From Gammaproteobacteria bacterium (lineage in GTDB: Bacteria > Pseudomonadota > Gammaproteobacteria > Pseudomonadales > Litorivicinaceae): a stretch of DNA of 43,176 bases. The stretch lies in assembly GCA_002730235.1 (NCBI GenBank), contig PBZS01000022.1, positions 2,316 through 45,491 on the forward strand. Reading direction: 5' to 3'. The position numbers were made by a program, and so were the translations under genes. Under the pieces are notes generated by a model. The model had not been told where the DNA came from. It saw only the letters and a list, made by a program, of their open reading frames with translations, and ran no database searches. Positions 1 to 7,588 of this stretch are shown here, piece after piece; positions within the stretch are counted from its first letter, which is position 1, and each line of letters starts with the position of its first letter.

Positions 1-338
1 CCTTTCTCAAAACCCGCCATCTGCAATATCTCAAGCTCTTCGTCATCCGAGGCACTCTCGAACCAATACTGCTCACCCCGCGGGATAAGGATTCCCTCAT
101 GCTTCCCGAACTCACCAATCACGACATTGGCGGGCCCGTAAAATCGGACTCGTCCTGCGAGCACCATCCAGAAGCCATCCATACCACGGTGAGAATGCAG
201 ATTATTCTCGCCTCCCTCGCGGACAACCTGCACCCTTCCCCGGATGATGTCGCTGCCTGCTAGCTGCACGATCGCCTTACTACCAGGCATATCACACGGT
301 TTCTCGTATTTGAAAACCTGATAGCTACCTTCGCTCAT
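1..338 (-). CDS. cupin domain protein, 3' end outside window
   Basis: The reading frame starts with ATG at 338 and stays open for 112 codons to the window edge, so the C-terminus is missing. It is a single small beta-barrel cupin. The first metal motif is visible as LHSH (His48, His50) followed by Asp54 where Glu is usual; the second motif reads GILIPRGEQYW, with Tyr91 where the fourth ligand His normally sits. The metal site is therefore atypical and catalysis is uncertain; a binding or isomerase-type role is possible. It lies 116 bp downstream of the CHR transporter pair on the same strand and may be cotranscribed with it. The fold is fairly certain, the function unknown. Confidence 0.75.
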   Translation of the reverse strand, partial: MSEGSYQVFKYEKPCDMPGSKAIVQLAGSDIIRGRVQVVREGGENNLHSHRGMDGFWMVLAGRVRFYGPANVVIGEFGKHEGILIPRGEQYWFESASDDEELEILQMAGFEK

Positions 339-454
339 AGTCCTCAGTCCTTCGGTCTAGTTTGTTATCCGTACTTAAAGATTAATCGAAACATTATGAG
401 GCGACCCATACCGTTCCCATCTCACTGCAAAAGTACAACTCCGACAAAAAAAGC

Positions 455-985
455 TCACCAAGACAGATGGATCAGGACTCCTAGCCCAGCAGAACATAGA
501 ACCACGATCCCAGGATCCCAACGCTTGAGCCATACTCCTAAAACGATGAAAGCCACAAGAAGATACTCAACGGGATCGATCGTAATGTTTAGCGCGAGCC
601 CTGTCCCCGCCGTTAACATCATCCCTGCAATCACGAAACCGGCCGCAGGCATAAAGAGAGCGACGTATCGCCTCAGATGATCGTGCCAATGCGCCGCCAA
701 AGACGCTCCGACGACGGTCGGTATGGAGATACCCACCAGGCAAGCGATCGCACCAGGGAATCCTGCCAAGAAGTAACCAATCCCCGCGACGAAGCTGCAC
801 TTTGGTCCCGGGACAAAGTTACCGATTGCGTAAGCCCACGCAAAAAGGGCAGGACTTAATATACCCAGATCTACCCAGTGATCCTGGATGATCGCAAGCT
901 GTCCATTCCCGCCGCCTAAGGAAAATAGGGTGCTAAATGCGATCACTGCCAGAATCTCAACCAGCGAGGAGGCGTTACTCGACAT
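455..985 (-). CDS. chrA: CHR family transporter, C-terminal-half protein
   Basis: This is the second member of a split (short-chain) CHR pair; CHR proteins export chromate or related anions across the inner membrane. It has several hydrophobic segments and the family hallmarks LGGGNG near the N-terminus and VPGPK in the next loop. I chose the ATG at 985 (176 aa), which overlaps the upstream half gene by 11 bp; a GTG at 1012 in the same frame is the alternative and would overlap by 38 bp. Overlap and matching size indicate translational coupling and a heterodimeric transporter. Chromate itself is only the family default substrate; nothing nearby points to chromate resistance. Confidence 0.8.
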   Translation of the reverse strand: MSSNASSLVEILAVIAFSTLFSLGGGNGQLAIIQDHWVDLGILSPALFAWAYAIGNFVPGPKCSFVAGIGYFLAGFPGAIACLVGISIPTVVGASLAAHWHDHLRRYVALFMPAAGFVIAGMMLTAGTGLALNITIDPVEYLLVAFIVLGVWLKRWDPGIVVLCSAGLGVLIHLSW

Positions 986-1568
986 CAGCTGGTCCAGTCC
1001 GTGTGTCGCCACGAATCGTTAACGAACCAAGTGCAATACCCGCGCAGGCTGCCATAATGAGCGACCCATCGTATAGGATCACATACACTGGAATTCCCAA
1101 ACTGATCAGCAAACCAAACAGAATTGAGTCCCTGTCAACCCTATCACCGACGAACATCCTCACCGCGTTACCGACTAACAGCCCTATGACACCCAGACCC
1201 ACATAACGCTGAACGGTAACCAATGCCGGATTTTCTGATACCGCGCCGGTTAAAACACATGCGGCAATCACGATCAAAGTACCGGGTAAAAGAATAAAAA
1301 CCGACGATCCAATTGCTCCCCATACCCCGCCAACCCGGTATCCGACCATTGCCGCGAATGCAAGAAACTTTGGAGCCGGAATCATCGCAGCCGCAAGCAT
1401 CAATGATTTCTGATCATCGATAGTTAACAGGTTTCTGCGTTCAACCAATTCTCGCTGTAACCGATCAATCGCAGCCCACATTCCACCAAAACAGGTACAC
1501 CCGAGAACAAGGAATAGCCAACAAATGCTCTGTATTGGTAACCTCGATTGTTTGTTAAGATTTTTCAA
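975..1568 (-). CDS. chrA: CHR family transporter, N-terminal-half protein
   Basis: 197 aa, the first half of the split CHR transporter, transcribed directly before its partner. The N-terminal signature CFGG and ERR are present and are followed by hydrophobic segments. The conserved PGP-type loop is changed here to IPAPK, while the partner keeps VPGPK. The start is a TTG at 1568 preceded by a purine-rich GAGAAG; no ATG in the first 28 codons would keep the first membrane segment. In well-studied short-chain CHR pairs both proteins are needed for chromate export; whether this pair moves chromate is unproven, given the changed loop and the catabolic neighbourhood. Confidence 0.8.
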   Translation of the reverse strand: MKNLNKQSRLPIQSICWLFLVLGCTCFGGMWAAIDRLQRELVERRNLLTIDDQKSLMLAAAMIPAPKFLAFAAMVGYRVGGVWGAIGSSVFILLPGTLIVIAACVLTGAVSENPALVTVQRYVGLGVIGLLVGNAVRMFVGDRVDRDSILFGLLISLGIPVYVILYDGSLIMAACAGIALGSLTIRGDTRTGPADVE

Positions 1569-1663
1569 TTACTTCTCAGTTACGTTTGAGAGTCGACGGT
1601 TATTGAAGTATAGACCTGTCAGTTACGTCGTGCATGAAATTAATGTATGAAATGAGCAAGAAC

Positions 1664-1969
1664 TCATTTTATAATGTCAGTATCGTCATACAAGGTCAGT
1701 CCCTCTACCCCGGAGAAATGCTTTTTGTGAGTCTTTGGTGGGGAGTCATCGACCCCATGCCCAAAGAGCTTAAAAATCGAGAAGAAGGTATCTCTATAGC
1801 CGCAAGCATCTTCATAATCTGAGGTCTGGGTTGAGATCTGGTAAACGCGTCTACCCTCGAACTCCGTAAAGTGCTGATGGGTTTTGGGTACTCGAAAATT
1901 CAGATACCAGTTCGGCGAACGGCGATTCTTGGTCAGATAATCTCGTCGGTTACGTCTTGTCATGTGCAT
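1664..1969 (-). pseudogene. tyrosine integrase N-terminal remnant
   Basis: A 101-residue frame that resembles the N-terminal domain found ahead of phage-type tyrosine recombinases (DUF6538-like): a basic start, then NWYLNFRVPKTHQ, then YQISTQTSDYEDA, matching the usual pattern of a WY..RVP stretch followed by a SLGT-like turn and an alanine-rich helix. It stops after about 100 residues, and the 95 bp between it and the CHR gene do not continue the protein in any frame I followed. The SAM-like core-binding and catalytic domains (R..HR..Y) are absent. It is most likely a decayed integrase left by a mobile element. No attachment site or flanking repeat was recognised. Confidence 0.5.
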
Positions 1970-2181
1970 AAGTATGAATTAAATATGAACCAATTTAAAC
2001 CCTGAGGAGATTAAAATTCTCCAAAATCCAACATACGGTCCGACAGGCTTGTGGCGAGGAATCACTTCCCGCAAAAAATATCGCGACTAAAGACGCGGCC
2101 CCCTACAACAAGATTTAGCTCGTGCGTTCGTTGTAAATAAAGTAACTGATCAAAAAACGATTCCAATTCGATCTTTGGTGA
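1970..2181. other. non-coding spacer
   Basis: AT-rich 212-bp stretch between the integrase remnant and the SDR gene. It contains a short inverted repeat GGAGA/TCTCC at 2006-2022 around an AT-rich centre. On the minus strand this could act as a weak hairpin downstream of the TRAP-SDR operon, but it lies about 160 bp beyond the SDR stop and is not followed by a clear T-run. No gene or tRNA is visible. Confidence 0.4.
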
Positions 2182-2904
2182 TCAGGTAACCGCCAGACCA
2201 CCATCAACAACAAATGATTGGCCGGTAATAAAACTCGCCTCATCAGAGCACAAAAAACCGACTAGTCCGGTCAGGTCTGATACTTCTTGCGGCCGTTTTA
2301 TACAACGGGCCTGGATCATCGCCTTCATTTGTTCAGGTGAGACAGTCTGTCTGGGCACCTCGGTCACAGTGGCTCCGGGTAAGATCGCATTGACCGTGAT
2401 ATTGAAGTCTCCGACCTCACGCGCCATTGCACGAGAAAGACCCTGAACCCCTGCCTTCGAGCTCACGTAATGTAAGTAGTTGGGTCTTCCCATTGGCACT
2501 ACGGCCGACGAAAAGTTAATGATTCGCCCCATGCTCGATTCTTTCAACCAGGGAAGAGCCGCTTTACAGGTGTTGAACGTACCCTTCAAGTTGACATTAA
2601 TGACCTTATCCCAATCACCTGATTCAATTTCCCAGAACGGCTTCATGGTCAAAGTTGAAAAAATTGAGGCACAGTTTATGAGCGCATCTATGCAGCCGTT
2701 ATCCTGCCCAATCTTGCCAAAAGCTGTATTGCAGGCGGCTTCATCCGTGATATCCACATGCAGACTCTTGAGGGACTCCGACGAATCTGGTGATGGCTTT
2801 ACATCAAGATTGAACACGCAATGCCCGAGCTCAGTAAAATAATCGGCTATCCCTCTACCAATTCCCTGTGAGGCTCCAGTGATGCAAATAATTGACGATG
2901 TCAT
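2182..2904 (-). CDS. SDR family NAD(P)-dependent oxidoreductase
   Basis: 240 aa, normal length for a classical short-chain dehydrogenase. The cofactor loop GASQGIGRG is near residue 10, NCAS replaces the usual NNAG, Ser is in NFSSA, and the catalytic Tyr-Lys pair is in YVSSK. The C-terminus ends FVVDGG, as in FabG-like members. It is the last gene of the TRAP operon, 13 bp after the large permease, with SD AAGGAAA before the ATG. It probably oxidises a hydroxyl group of the compound imported by the TRAP system. It shares the CIKR segment and overall C-terminal pattern with the SDR at 35289-36053, so the two look like paralogues. The substrate is unknown. Confidence 0.88.
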   Translation of the reverse strand: MTSSIICITGASQGIGRGIADYFTELGHCVFNLDVKPSPDSSESLKSLHVDITDEAACNTAFGKIGQDNGCIDALINCASIFSTLTMKPFWEIESGDWDKVINVNLKGTFNTCKAALPWLKESSMGRIINFSSAVVPMGRPNYLHYVSSKAGVQGLSRAMAREVGDFNITVNAILPGATVTEVPRQTVSPEQMKAMIQARCIKRPQEVSDLTGLVGFLCSDEASFITGQSFVVDGGLAVT

Positions 2905-2917
2905 CTAAGTTTCCTTG

Positions 2918-4192
2918 TCAAAGTAAGCTCGGTATAAGCGTGACGATCCAGGGGTTCAACACGATCAAGATGCAGAAGAAAAAGTAAATCATTACGAACG
3001 GTAAAACAGACCGGTAGATGTCTTGCATCGAGACAAGATTCGTCGCACCTTTCAATGCAAATAGCGTGTATCCGAACGGGGGTGTTATGCCACCAACCGT
3101 TATGTTGACCAAGAGTAAAAACCAGAAAACCAGTGGCTCGACAGGCATCAAGTCCATGAGTGATTTGTAAAGCGGGACAATGATCAATAGCAACGCGATC
3201 TGATCGATCAACATGCAGAGCACGAATGGGACAATCATCACAACAAACAGCAGCAGATACGGAGAATCAGAAAACATCGCAAGGAGAGATTGGAGACCTC
3301 CGGCGATCCCGCTCATAGCTAGCAGCTGTGAGAAAAACTTTGCACAGATCATGATCAGAATAATCATGCACCCGAGTTTTGCAGACTCAAATATCGACTC
3401 AATGAGGAGCTCTAGGTTCAGACTGTTATACAGACGAGCGACGCACAGTGATCCCAATACACCGACGGATGCCGCCTCTGTTGGCGTGGCAATACCCGTG
3501 AGTATTGCCCCCAACACCAATGCAATTAAAAACAGTAACGGCATCGTATCTTTGAAAGGTGAGGCATCGCCTTGGTCAATGTCTGTATCTTGATCAAAAC
3601 CGCGTGACCTAAATATGATAAAACCGGTAAAAATCACCGCGAGAAAAAAACCTGGAAGAATCCCCGCTACCAGCAGTTTCGCGATCGATTCCTCGGCCAA
3701 GGTACCGAGAATAATCACAAGCACAGAAGGCGGTACGATCGGCGCAAGACTCGCTCCAGCGAGAATAGTCCCGGCGCAAATTTTTCTGGGGTAACCTTGA
3801 TTTAACAGGGTGGGTAGAACCGTCCGACCGAGCATCGCTGCGACGGCCATACTGGCTCCTGATAGAGCACTTAAAACCGCCGCCAGCATCATCGTAACAA
3901 CGTTTTGTCTTCCTGGAATAAATCCCACAACGAGTTGTATACTTTTAAACAAACGCTGAACCGCGCCCGCACGAAAAATAATCTCACCCATCAGAATAAA
4001 TAATGGGATTGTGGCAAGCGCTTGCGTTGTGGCCGTATTTAACATGCTGTTCACAAACATGCCGTATCCCGATGGACCTATCTGGAACAACACGATAGCC
4101 GCGTTAACCGTCAGGAATACAAGGAATATCGGAAGACCGGAGACGAGCAAAAGAATCAATGCGATCGTCGCAACGATCATTAAATCAGCCAT
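2918..4192 (-). CDS. dctM: TRAP transporter large permease (DctM type)
   Basis: 424 aa, standard length for the DctM subunit, with about twelve hydrophobic segments spread over the whole protein. It forms the Na+-driven translocation channel of a tripartite ATP-independent periplasmic transporter in the inner membrane. Family features include LATIPLFILMGE, SGASMAVAAMLG and the second-half stretch NITVGGITPPFGY. It overlaps the small permease gene by 8 bp, indicating coupled translation, and is followed 13 bp later by an SDR gene. Together with the neighbouring small permease and binding protein it makes a complete importer, probably for an organic acid. Confidence 0.95.
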   Translation of the reverse strand: MADLMIVATIALILLLVSGLPIFLVFLTVNAAIVLFQIGPSGYGMFVNSMLNTATTQALATIPLFILMGEIIFRAGAVQRLFKSIQLVVGFIPGRQNVVTMMLAAVLSALSGASMAVAAMLGRTVLPTLLNQGYPRKICAGTILAGASLAPIVPPSVLVIILGTLAEESIAKLLVAGILPGFFLAVIFTGFIIFRSRGFDQDTDIDQGDASPFKDTMPLLFLIALVLGAILTGIATPTEAASVGVLGSLCVARLYNSLNLELLIESIFESAKLGCMIILIMICAKFFSQLLAMSGIAGGLQSLLAMFSDSPYLLLFVVMIVPFVLCMLIDQIALLLIIVPLYKSLMDLMPVEPLVFWFLLLVNITVGGITPPFGYTLFALKGATNLVSMQDIYRSVLPFVMIYFFFCILIVLNPWIVTLIPSLL

Positions 4193-4655
4193 CTTGTTCC
4201 GAGCCTGATCGAAGAATCTGTAAAAGAAACTCCAATGCAGCGATCGTGAGGCCCATGATCAGCCCAATATTCAACCAATATTTAGGTATAGGGGTCGCAC
4301 TTACCGTCTGAACACCGGTCGCCAGTTGAGCGAGAAAGACTTGGATTGATATGTAAACAGTCACGGCAACAACAAGAAAAGCAATCCCATTCATCACCCT
4401 CACCAAAATGAGCCGATTTGGAAGGTTATCGGTGAGAAACGTTATGGCGACATGGCCCTTAACACGTGTAACCTCGGGGAACGCAAAGAAAAGAGAAAAC
4501 GCTAAACCATAGCCAACAAAGTCATTAGCCCAAGAAGTGGGATTACCTGCATACCTGAGGATTATTTCCATAACGGTGATGCAGGCAATACCGAAGAGAC
4601 ACAGACCACTCGAGCACAACAGTGTCCGGGTGGCGCTGTGAATGACTGTTTCCAT
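4185..4655 (-). CDS. dctQ: TRAP transporter small permease (DctQ type)
   Basis: 156 aa with four predicted membrane segments, the usual architecture of the DctQ subunit that couples the large permease to the binding protein. Recognisable features are the early hydrophobic helix, the loop with ILRYAGNPTSWANDF (the RY..NP..W pattern common in DctQ) and GHVAITFL. Only 6 bp separate it from the binding-protein gene upstream, and it overlaps dctM by 8 bp. The order P-Q-M is the common one for such operons. Confidence 0.92.
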   Translation of the reverse strand: METVIHSATRTLLCSSGLCLFGIACITVMEIILRYAGNPTSWANDFVGYGLAFSLFFAFPEVTRVKGHVAITFLTDNLPNRLILVRVMNGIAFLVVAVTVYISIQVFLAQLATGVQTVSATPIPKYWLNIGLIMGLTIAALEFLLQILRSGSEQDG

Positions 4656-4661
4656 TCGGCC

Positions 4662-5624
4662 CTAAGGAGCTAACTTAGCGCTTCGCGCCAATTTCGCGAA
4701 CTCTTCTCCTCGAGACCCGTTTTTCTTTATCACCAAACCAAACAAGCCGTCCGAGAAAACTTTGGGGAGGTCGTTTGCGTACTTGGATCCCAGATTTGTT
4801 TCCTTCATTCCCAGCTTTTTCAATTCCACAACCTCTGTATCAGCAAGACCGTAGAATTGATTCCAGGTCTCTTTCTCCAAGTCGACACCGACTTTAGTGA
4901 GTGCTGATTGCTGTGCCGAAGAAAGATTGTTCCAAGCACCGAGATTCATGAGAATTAGGTGGGTTACATCACCAAAGCGTGGACGCATCATGTAACCCGC
5001 GGTCTCGTACCACTTGAATCCAAGCGCACCCAAAACAGGCCATGCCGCTCCATCAACCGTTCCCTTATCGAGAGCAGAGTAGATTTCTGCGGGCGGCAAC
5101 ACCACTAAAGAACCACCCAAGTGCTCAATCAAGGCCTTATAGACAGGCGTCCCTCTTACTTTCGCTCCATCGAGCCGACCTGAGGAACCGATTGGTTTCT
5201 TAAGCACCATGTGATACCCGTCACCAGACGTAGGCATCGCGATTAGCTTCAGACCAATCTCGTTGTAGCTATTGTCTACGAAGTCCCAAATCCCTGAGGC
5301 ACGACGCTTTTCAGGATCGCCATCAACGCCATCCATACCCATACCAATCCCAGTCGTACCGTAATGATAGCCTCCATGCGTGTACACAAATTGGTAAAGG
5401 CCAGCCTGAACCGGTTCTAATTGTTCAAAAGGCGAAACTGCTTCCGGACCCTTCACGTCCAGAGTTAGATCGGGGACCCTTTTTTTAACCATTTCGGCGA
5501 ACTTAGGGACCGTGTACTTGGCGCCTGCATAGTTGGTGTTCCAACTCGATAGCATATTCAGTTCTGCTGCCTGCGCAGAGACGACAAAAAGTGCCGCAGC
5601 GCAAGACGCAATATACTTGTTCAT
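4662..5624 (-). CDS. dctP: TRAP transporter substrate-binding protein (DctP type)
   Basis: 320 aa periplasmic binding protein with a clear signal peptide: MNK, hydrophobic core, then AQAA cleavage region near residue 20. The DctP fold is supported by the segment LDGAKVRGTPVYK, which carries the conserved Arg that binds the ligand carboxylate in this family, and by the EIYSALDKGTVDGA stretch. SD AGAGGA sits about 9 nt before ATG. It is the first gene of the TRAP-SDR operon and is divergent from an aldehyde dehydrogenase across a 394-bp regulatory region. The ligand is most likely a carboxylate; its identity cannot be read from sequence. Confidence 0.93.
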   Translation of the reverse strand: MNKYIASCAAALFVVSAQAAELNMLSSWNTNYAGAKYTVPKFAEMVKKRVPDLTLDVKGPEAVSPFEQLEPVQAGLYQFVYTHGGYHYGTTGIGMGMDGVDGDPEKRRASGIWDFVDNSYNEIGLKLIAMPTSGDGYHMVLKKPIGSSGRLDGAKVRGTPVYKALIEHLGGSLVVLPPAEIYSALDKGTVDGAAWPVLGALGFKWYETAGYMMRPRFGDVTHLILMNLGAWNNLSSAQQSALTKVGVDLEKETWNQFYGLADTEVVELKKLGMKETNLGSKYANDLPKVFSDGLFGLVIKKNGSRGEEFAKLARSAKLAP

Positions 5625-5740
5625 TTCTATTATCCTCTTATTTTTTTAAATTATTGAAACATTAAGATCGAGTAACAGTTACTCAAAACTGGCCAAAAAT
5701 CGCAACCCCCAATCCCTGTAAAGACAGGCGACACCGGGAA

Positions 5741-5753
5741 TTTGACAGTCAAA
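5741..5753. promoter_or_regulatory. palindromic operator candidate, copy 1
   Basis: TTTGACAGTCAAA is a perfect 13-bp palindrome around a central A. Its core is repeated exactly 73 bp to the right. It lies 117 bp before the dctP start codon, a normal distance for a repressor or activator site. Regulator identity is unknown; GntR/FCD-type regulators often bind short palindromes of this shape, but that is an inference. Confidence 0.55.
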
Positions 5754-5785
5754 AGACAAATTATTTGTGCATAAGTCCCAAATCA

Positions 5786-5805
5786 GATCGAACTCGTATT
5801 CGATC
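5786..5805. promoter_or_regulatory. inverted repeat between the two palindromes
   Basis: Perfect 7-bp arms GATCGAA and TTCGATC separated by 6 bp (CTCGTA). It sits between the two TTGACAGTCAA copies, inside the dctP / aldehyde dehydrogenase promoter region. It may be a second regulator site; chance is possible because GATCGA-like words are common in this sequence. Confidence 0.35.
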
Positions 5806-5814
5806 GGTGACTTC

Positions 5815-5825
5815 TTGACAGTCAA
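5815..5825. promoter_or_regulatory. palindromic operator candidate, copy 2
   Basis: TTGACAGTCAA, the second exact copy of the palindrome found at 5742-5752. The centre-to-centre distance of 73 bp is close to seven helical turns, so proteins bound to both would face the same side of the DNA. It lies about 194 bp before the aldehyde dehydrogenase ATG. The half TTGACA also looks like a -35 box, but no matching -10 follows at the right distance on the plus strand. Confidence 0.55.
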
Positions 5826-6018
5826 ATCGAAAAAAAATCTACGCGGAGATGGAAACCATCCGCTTGCTACCAGACCAGTTAAGCAAAATCGTTCGCCCTC
5901 TGAATTTATCGGCCTTCCCACGCGCTTAATTAGGGCTGGATATGTTCGTAGCCGAGTAGAGTATAATCCATCAAGCTACTTGACGTTCTGGCCTCTTTCG
6001 CAATTAGGATTAGTAAAA

Positions 6019-7470
6019 ATGACGGATTTATCTTGTCTCCCAGAAAATACGGGACTCTTTTTTAACGGGGAATTCCAAAACGGTAATAGCTTACTGACAT
6101 CAAAAAATCCTGCCACCGGCGAAATATTGCTGGAGGTCAGTGGAGCATCAGAGGAAACCGTAGATCGTGCGGTTACACAGGCATGGAACGCACAACCTGC
6201 TTGGGCAAAGACCGATATCAGAGAACGAGTCGCATGCGTCCGAAAATTTATAGATGCTATAGAAACAAATGCCAACAACTTGGCTACACTTGACGCGTTG
6301 GATACTGGTAATCCATATCGTGGCATGCAGATTGACGTGAAGATCAGCCTAGCTGTCATGGATCTATTCGCCGGTCTTGCTCCAGAAATTAAGGGAGAGT
6401 CTTTTCCTGGTCCTGGAGACCGAATCAATTTCTCTGTCCGCGAACCGCTGGGTGTCGTCGCCCGTATTGTTCCGTTCAATCATCCATTTATGTTCGCATG
6501 CATAAAAAGTGTTGCACCGCTGATTGCGGGAAATGCGGTGGTAATTAAGCCATCCGAACATACCCCTCTCAGTGCGTTACGGATCGCTGAGCTTGCGGGA
6601 AATCTTTTCCCTCCTGGGATTTTCAACGTCCTAAATGGTGGTCGGGAGACTGGAAGTGCGCTAGCTCAACACCCAAGAGTTCGCAACGTCAGTCTGGTTG
6701 GAAGCGTACCCACTGGAAAAGCTGTGCTGACCGACGCCTCGAGTACCATCAAGTCCGTTCTACTTGAGCTTGGTGGAAAAAACCCATTGGTTATTTGCCC
6801 GGATGTTGATATCGATTTTGCAGTAGCAACTGCTGTCAAAGGGATGAATCTGACCTGGACCGCGGGCCAGTCTTGTGGCTCAACCAGCAGACTTCTGGTG
6901 CATGACAGCATTTATAAAGACGTGGTGGAGGGTGTCACAGAATCTTTTCATGAATTGACCCTCGGGATTCCATCCGACCACCAGACAGAGATGGGCTGCC
7001 TCACGACGAAACCCCACTTCGAAAAGGTAAAAGAATACTTAGACATCGGTCAGTCAGAAGGGGCGAAAATGACCACGGGGGGCATACCTGAACACACGCC
7101 ACATCCAAACGGACTCTTTATTCGGCCGACCCTATTTTCCGATGTTAGTCCTGATATGAAGATAGCAAACGAAGAAATCTTTGGCCCAATCCTATCGGTA
7201 TTGTCCTGGTCGACGGATAATCAGGTTATCGATATCGCAAATTCTGTAGACTTCGGCCTAACGGCTGGAATTTTATCGAATGACATTAACCAAGCCTTAA
7301 AAATGTCTAAAGAAATTCAAGCGGGCTATGTGTGGATCAATAATTCAAGTGATCACTATCCTGGTGTCCCCTTCGGCGGCTTCAAAGACTCGGGGCTGGG
7401 CCGAGAGGAGTGTCTCGAGGAAATGCTGGCATATACCCAGCTGAAGGCCATCAATATTCATCTGCGTTAG
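6019..7470 (+). CDS. aldehyde dehydrogenase family protein
   Basis: 483 aa from the ATG at 6019, which has an upstream AGGA; the longer open frame back to 5767 is rejected because its first 84 residues do not resemble the family. NAD(P)-dependent oxidation of an aldehyde to its acid is expected. The catalytic Glu250 lies in ELGGKNP and the nucleophile Cys286 in GQSCGSTSR; the PFNHP and VIKPSE cofactor-binding motifs are also present. The end reads PFGGFKDSGLGREE. It is divergent from the TRAP operon and likely oxidises an intermediate derived from the imported compound. It is closely similar to the dehydrogenase at 27199-28695, sharing the rare GQSCGSTSR active site, so the two are paralogues. 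Confidence 0.93.
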   Translation: MTDLSCLPENTGLFFNGEFQNGNSLLTSKNPATGEILLEVSGASEETVDRAVTQAWNAQPAWAKTDIRERVACVRKFIDAIETNANNLATLDALDTGNPYRGMQIDVKISLAVMDLFAGLAPEIKGESFPGPGDRINFSVREPLGVVARIVPFNHPFMFACIKSVAPLIAGNAVVIKPSEHTPLSALRIAELAGNLFPPGIFNVLNGGRETGSALAQHPRVRNVSLVGSVPTGKAVLTDASSTIKSVLLELGGKNPLVICPDVDIDFAVATAVKGMNLTWTAGQSCGSTSRLLVHDSIYKDVVEGVTESFHELTLGIPSDHQTEMGCLTTKPHFEKVKEYLDIGQSEGAKMTTGGIPEHTPHPNGLFIRPTLFSDVSPDMKIANEEIFGPILSVLSWSTDNQVIDIANSVDFGLTAGILSNDINQALKMSKEIQAGYVWINNSSDHYPGVPFGGFKDSGLGREECLEEMLAYTQLKAINIHLR

Positions 7471-7588
7471 TGATTTTGTGCCTATCAGGCGAGGCTGCAT
7501 GTGGCGCCAGTGGCTTCAGTATCTCAAACACTATCGTCTCATCTAACCGACTTCACAAGACGCCTAGATAGACGGTCTAGAGCTCTAT

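Larger units (their letters stand above)
5625..6018. promoter_or_regulatory. divergent promoter region with operator-like palindromes
   Basis: 394 bp between the divergent dctP and aldehyde dehydrogenase genes. It contains two copies of the palindrome TTGACAGTCAA (5742-5752 and 5815-5825), an inverted repeat GATCGAA/TTCGATC (5786-5805), a short hairpin CCTGT/ACAGG (5715-5728) and a TATAAT box at 5962-5967 ahead of the aldehyde dehydrogenase. The plus-strand reading frame is open through part of this region back to 5767, but the real start of the dehydrogenase is the ATG at 6019, so I treat the upstream part as non-coding. No good -35 partner for TATAAT is visible at 16-18 bp. Confidence 0.65.

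Noticed and set aside
1634-1822. Plus-strand frame of 62 codons.
   Set aside because: Antisense shadow of the integrase remnant, without SD or recognisable motifs.
5815-5820. TTGACA as a -35 promoter box.
   Set aside because: No acceptable -10 at 16-18 bp on the plus strand; the palindrome and its exact second copy explain the sequence better.
5767-6018. N-terminal extension of the aldehyde dehydrogenase by 84 residues.
   Set aside because: The extension does not resemble the family, covers the palindromes, and a good ATG with AGGA lies at 6019.
7471-7588. Bidirectional terminator between the aldehyde dehydrogenase and the ABC exporter.
   Set aside because: The CTAGA/TCTAG stem is 5 bp and is not followed by a T-run in either direction.
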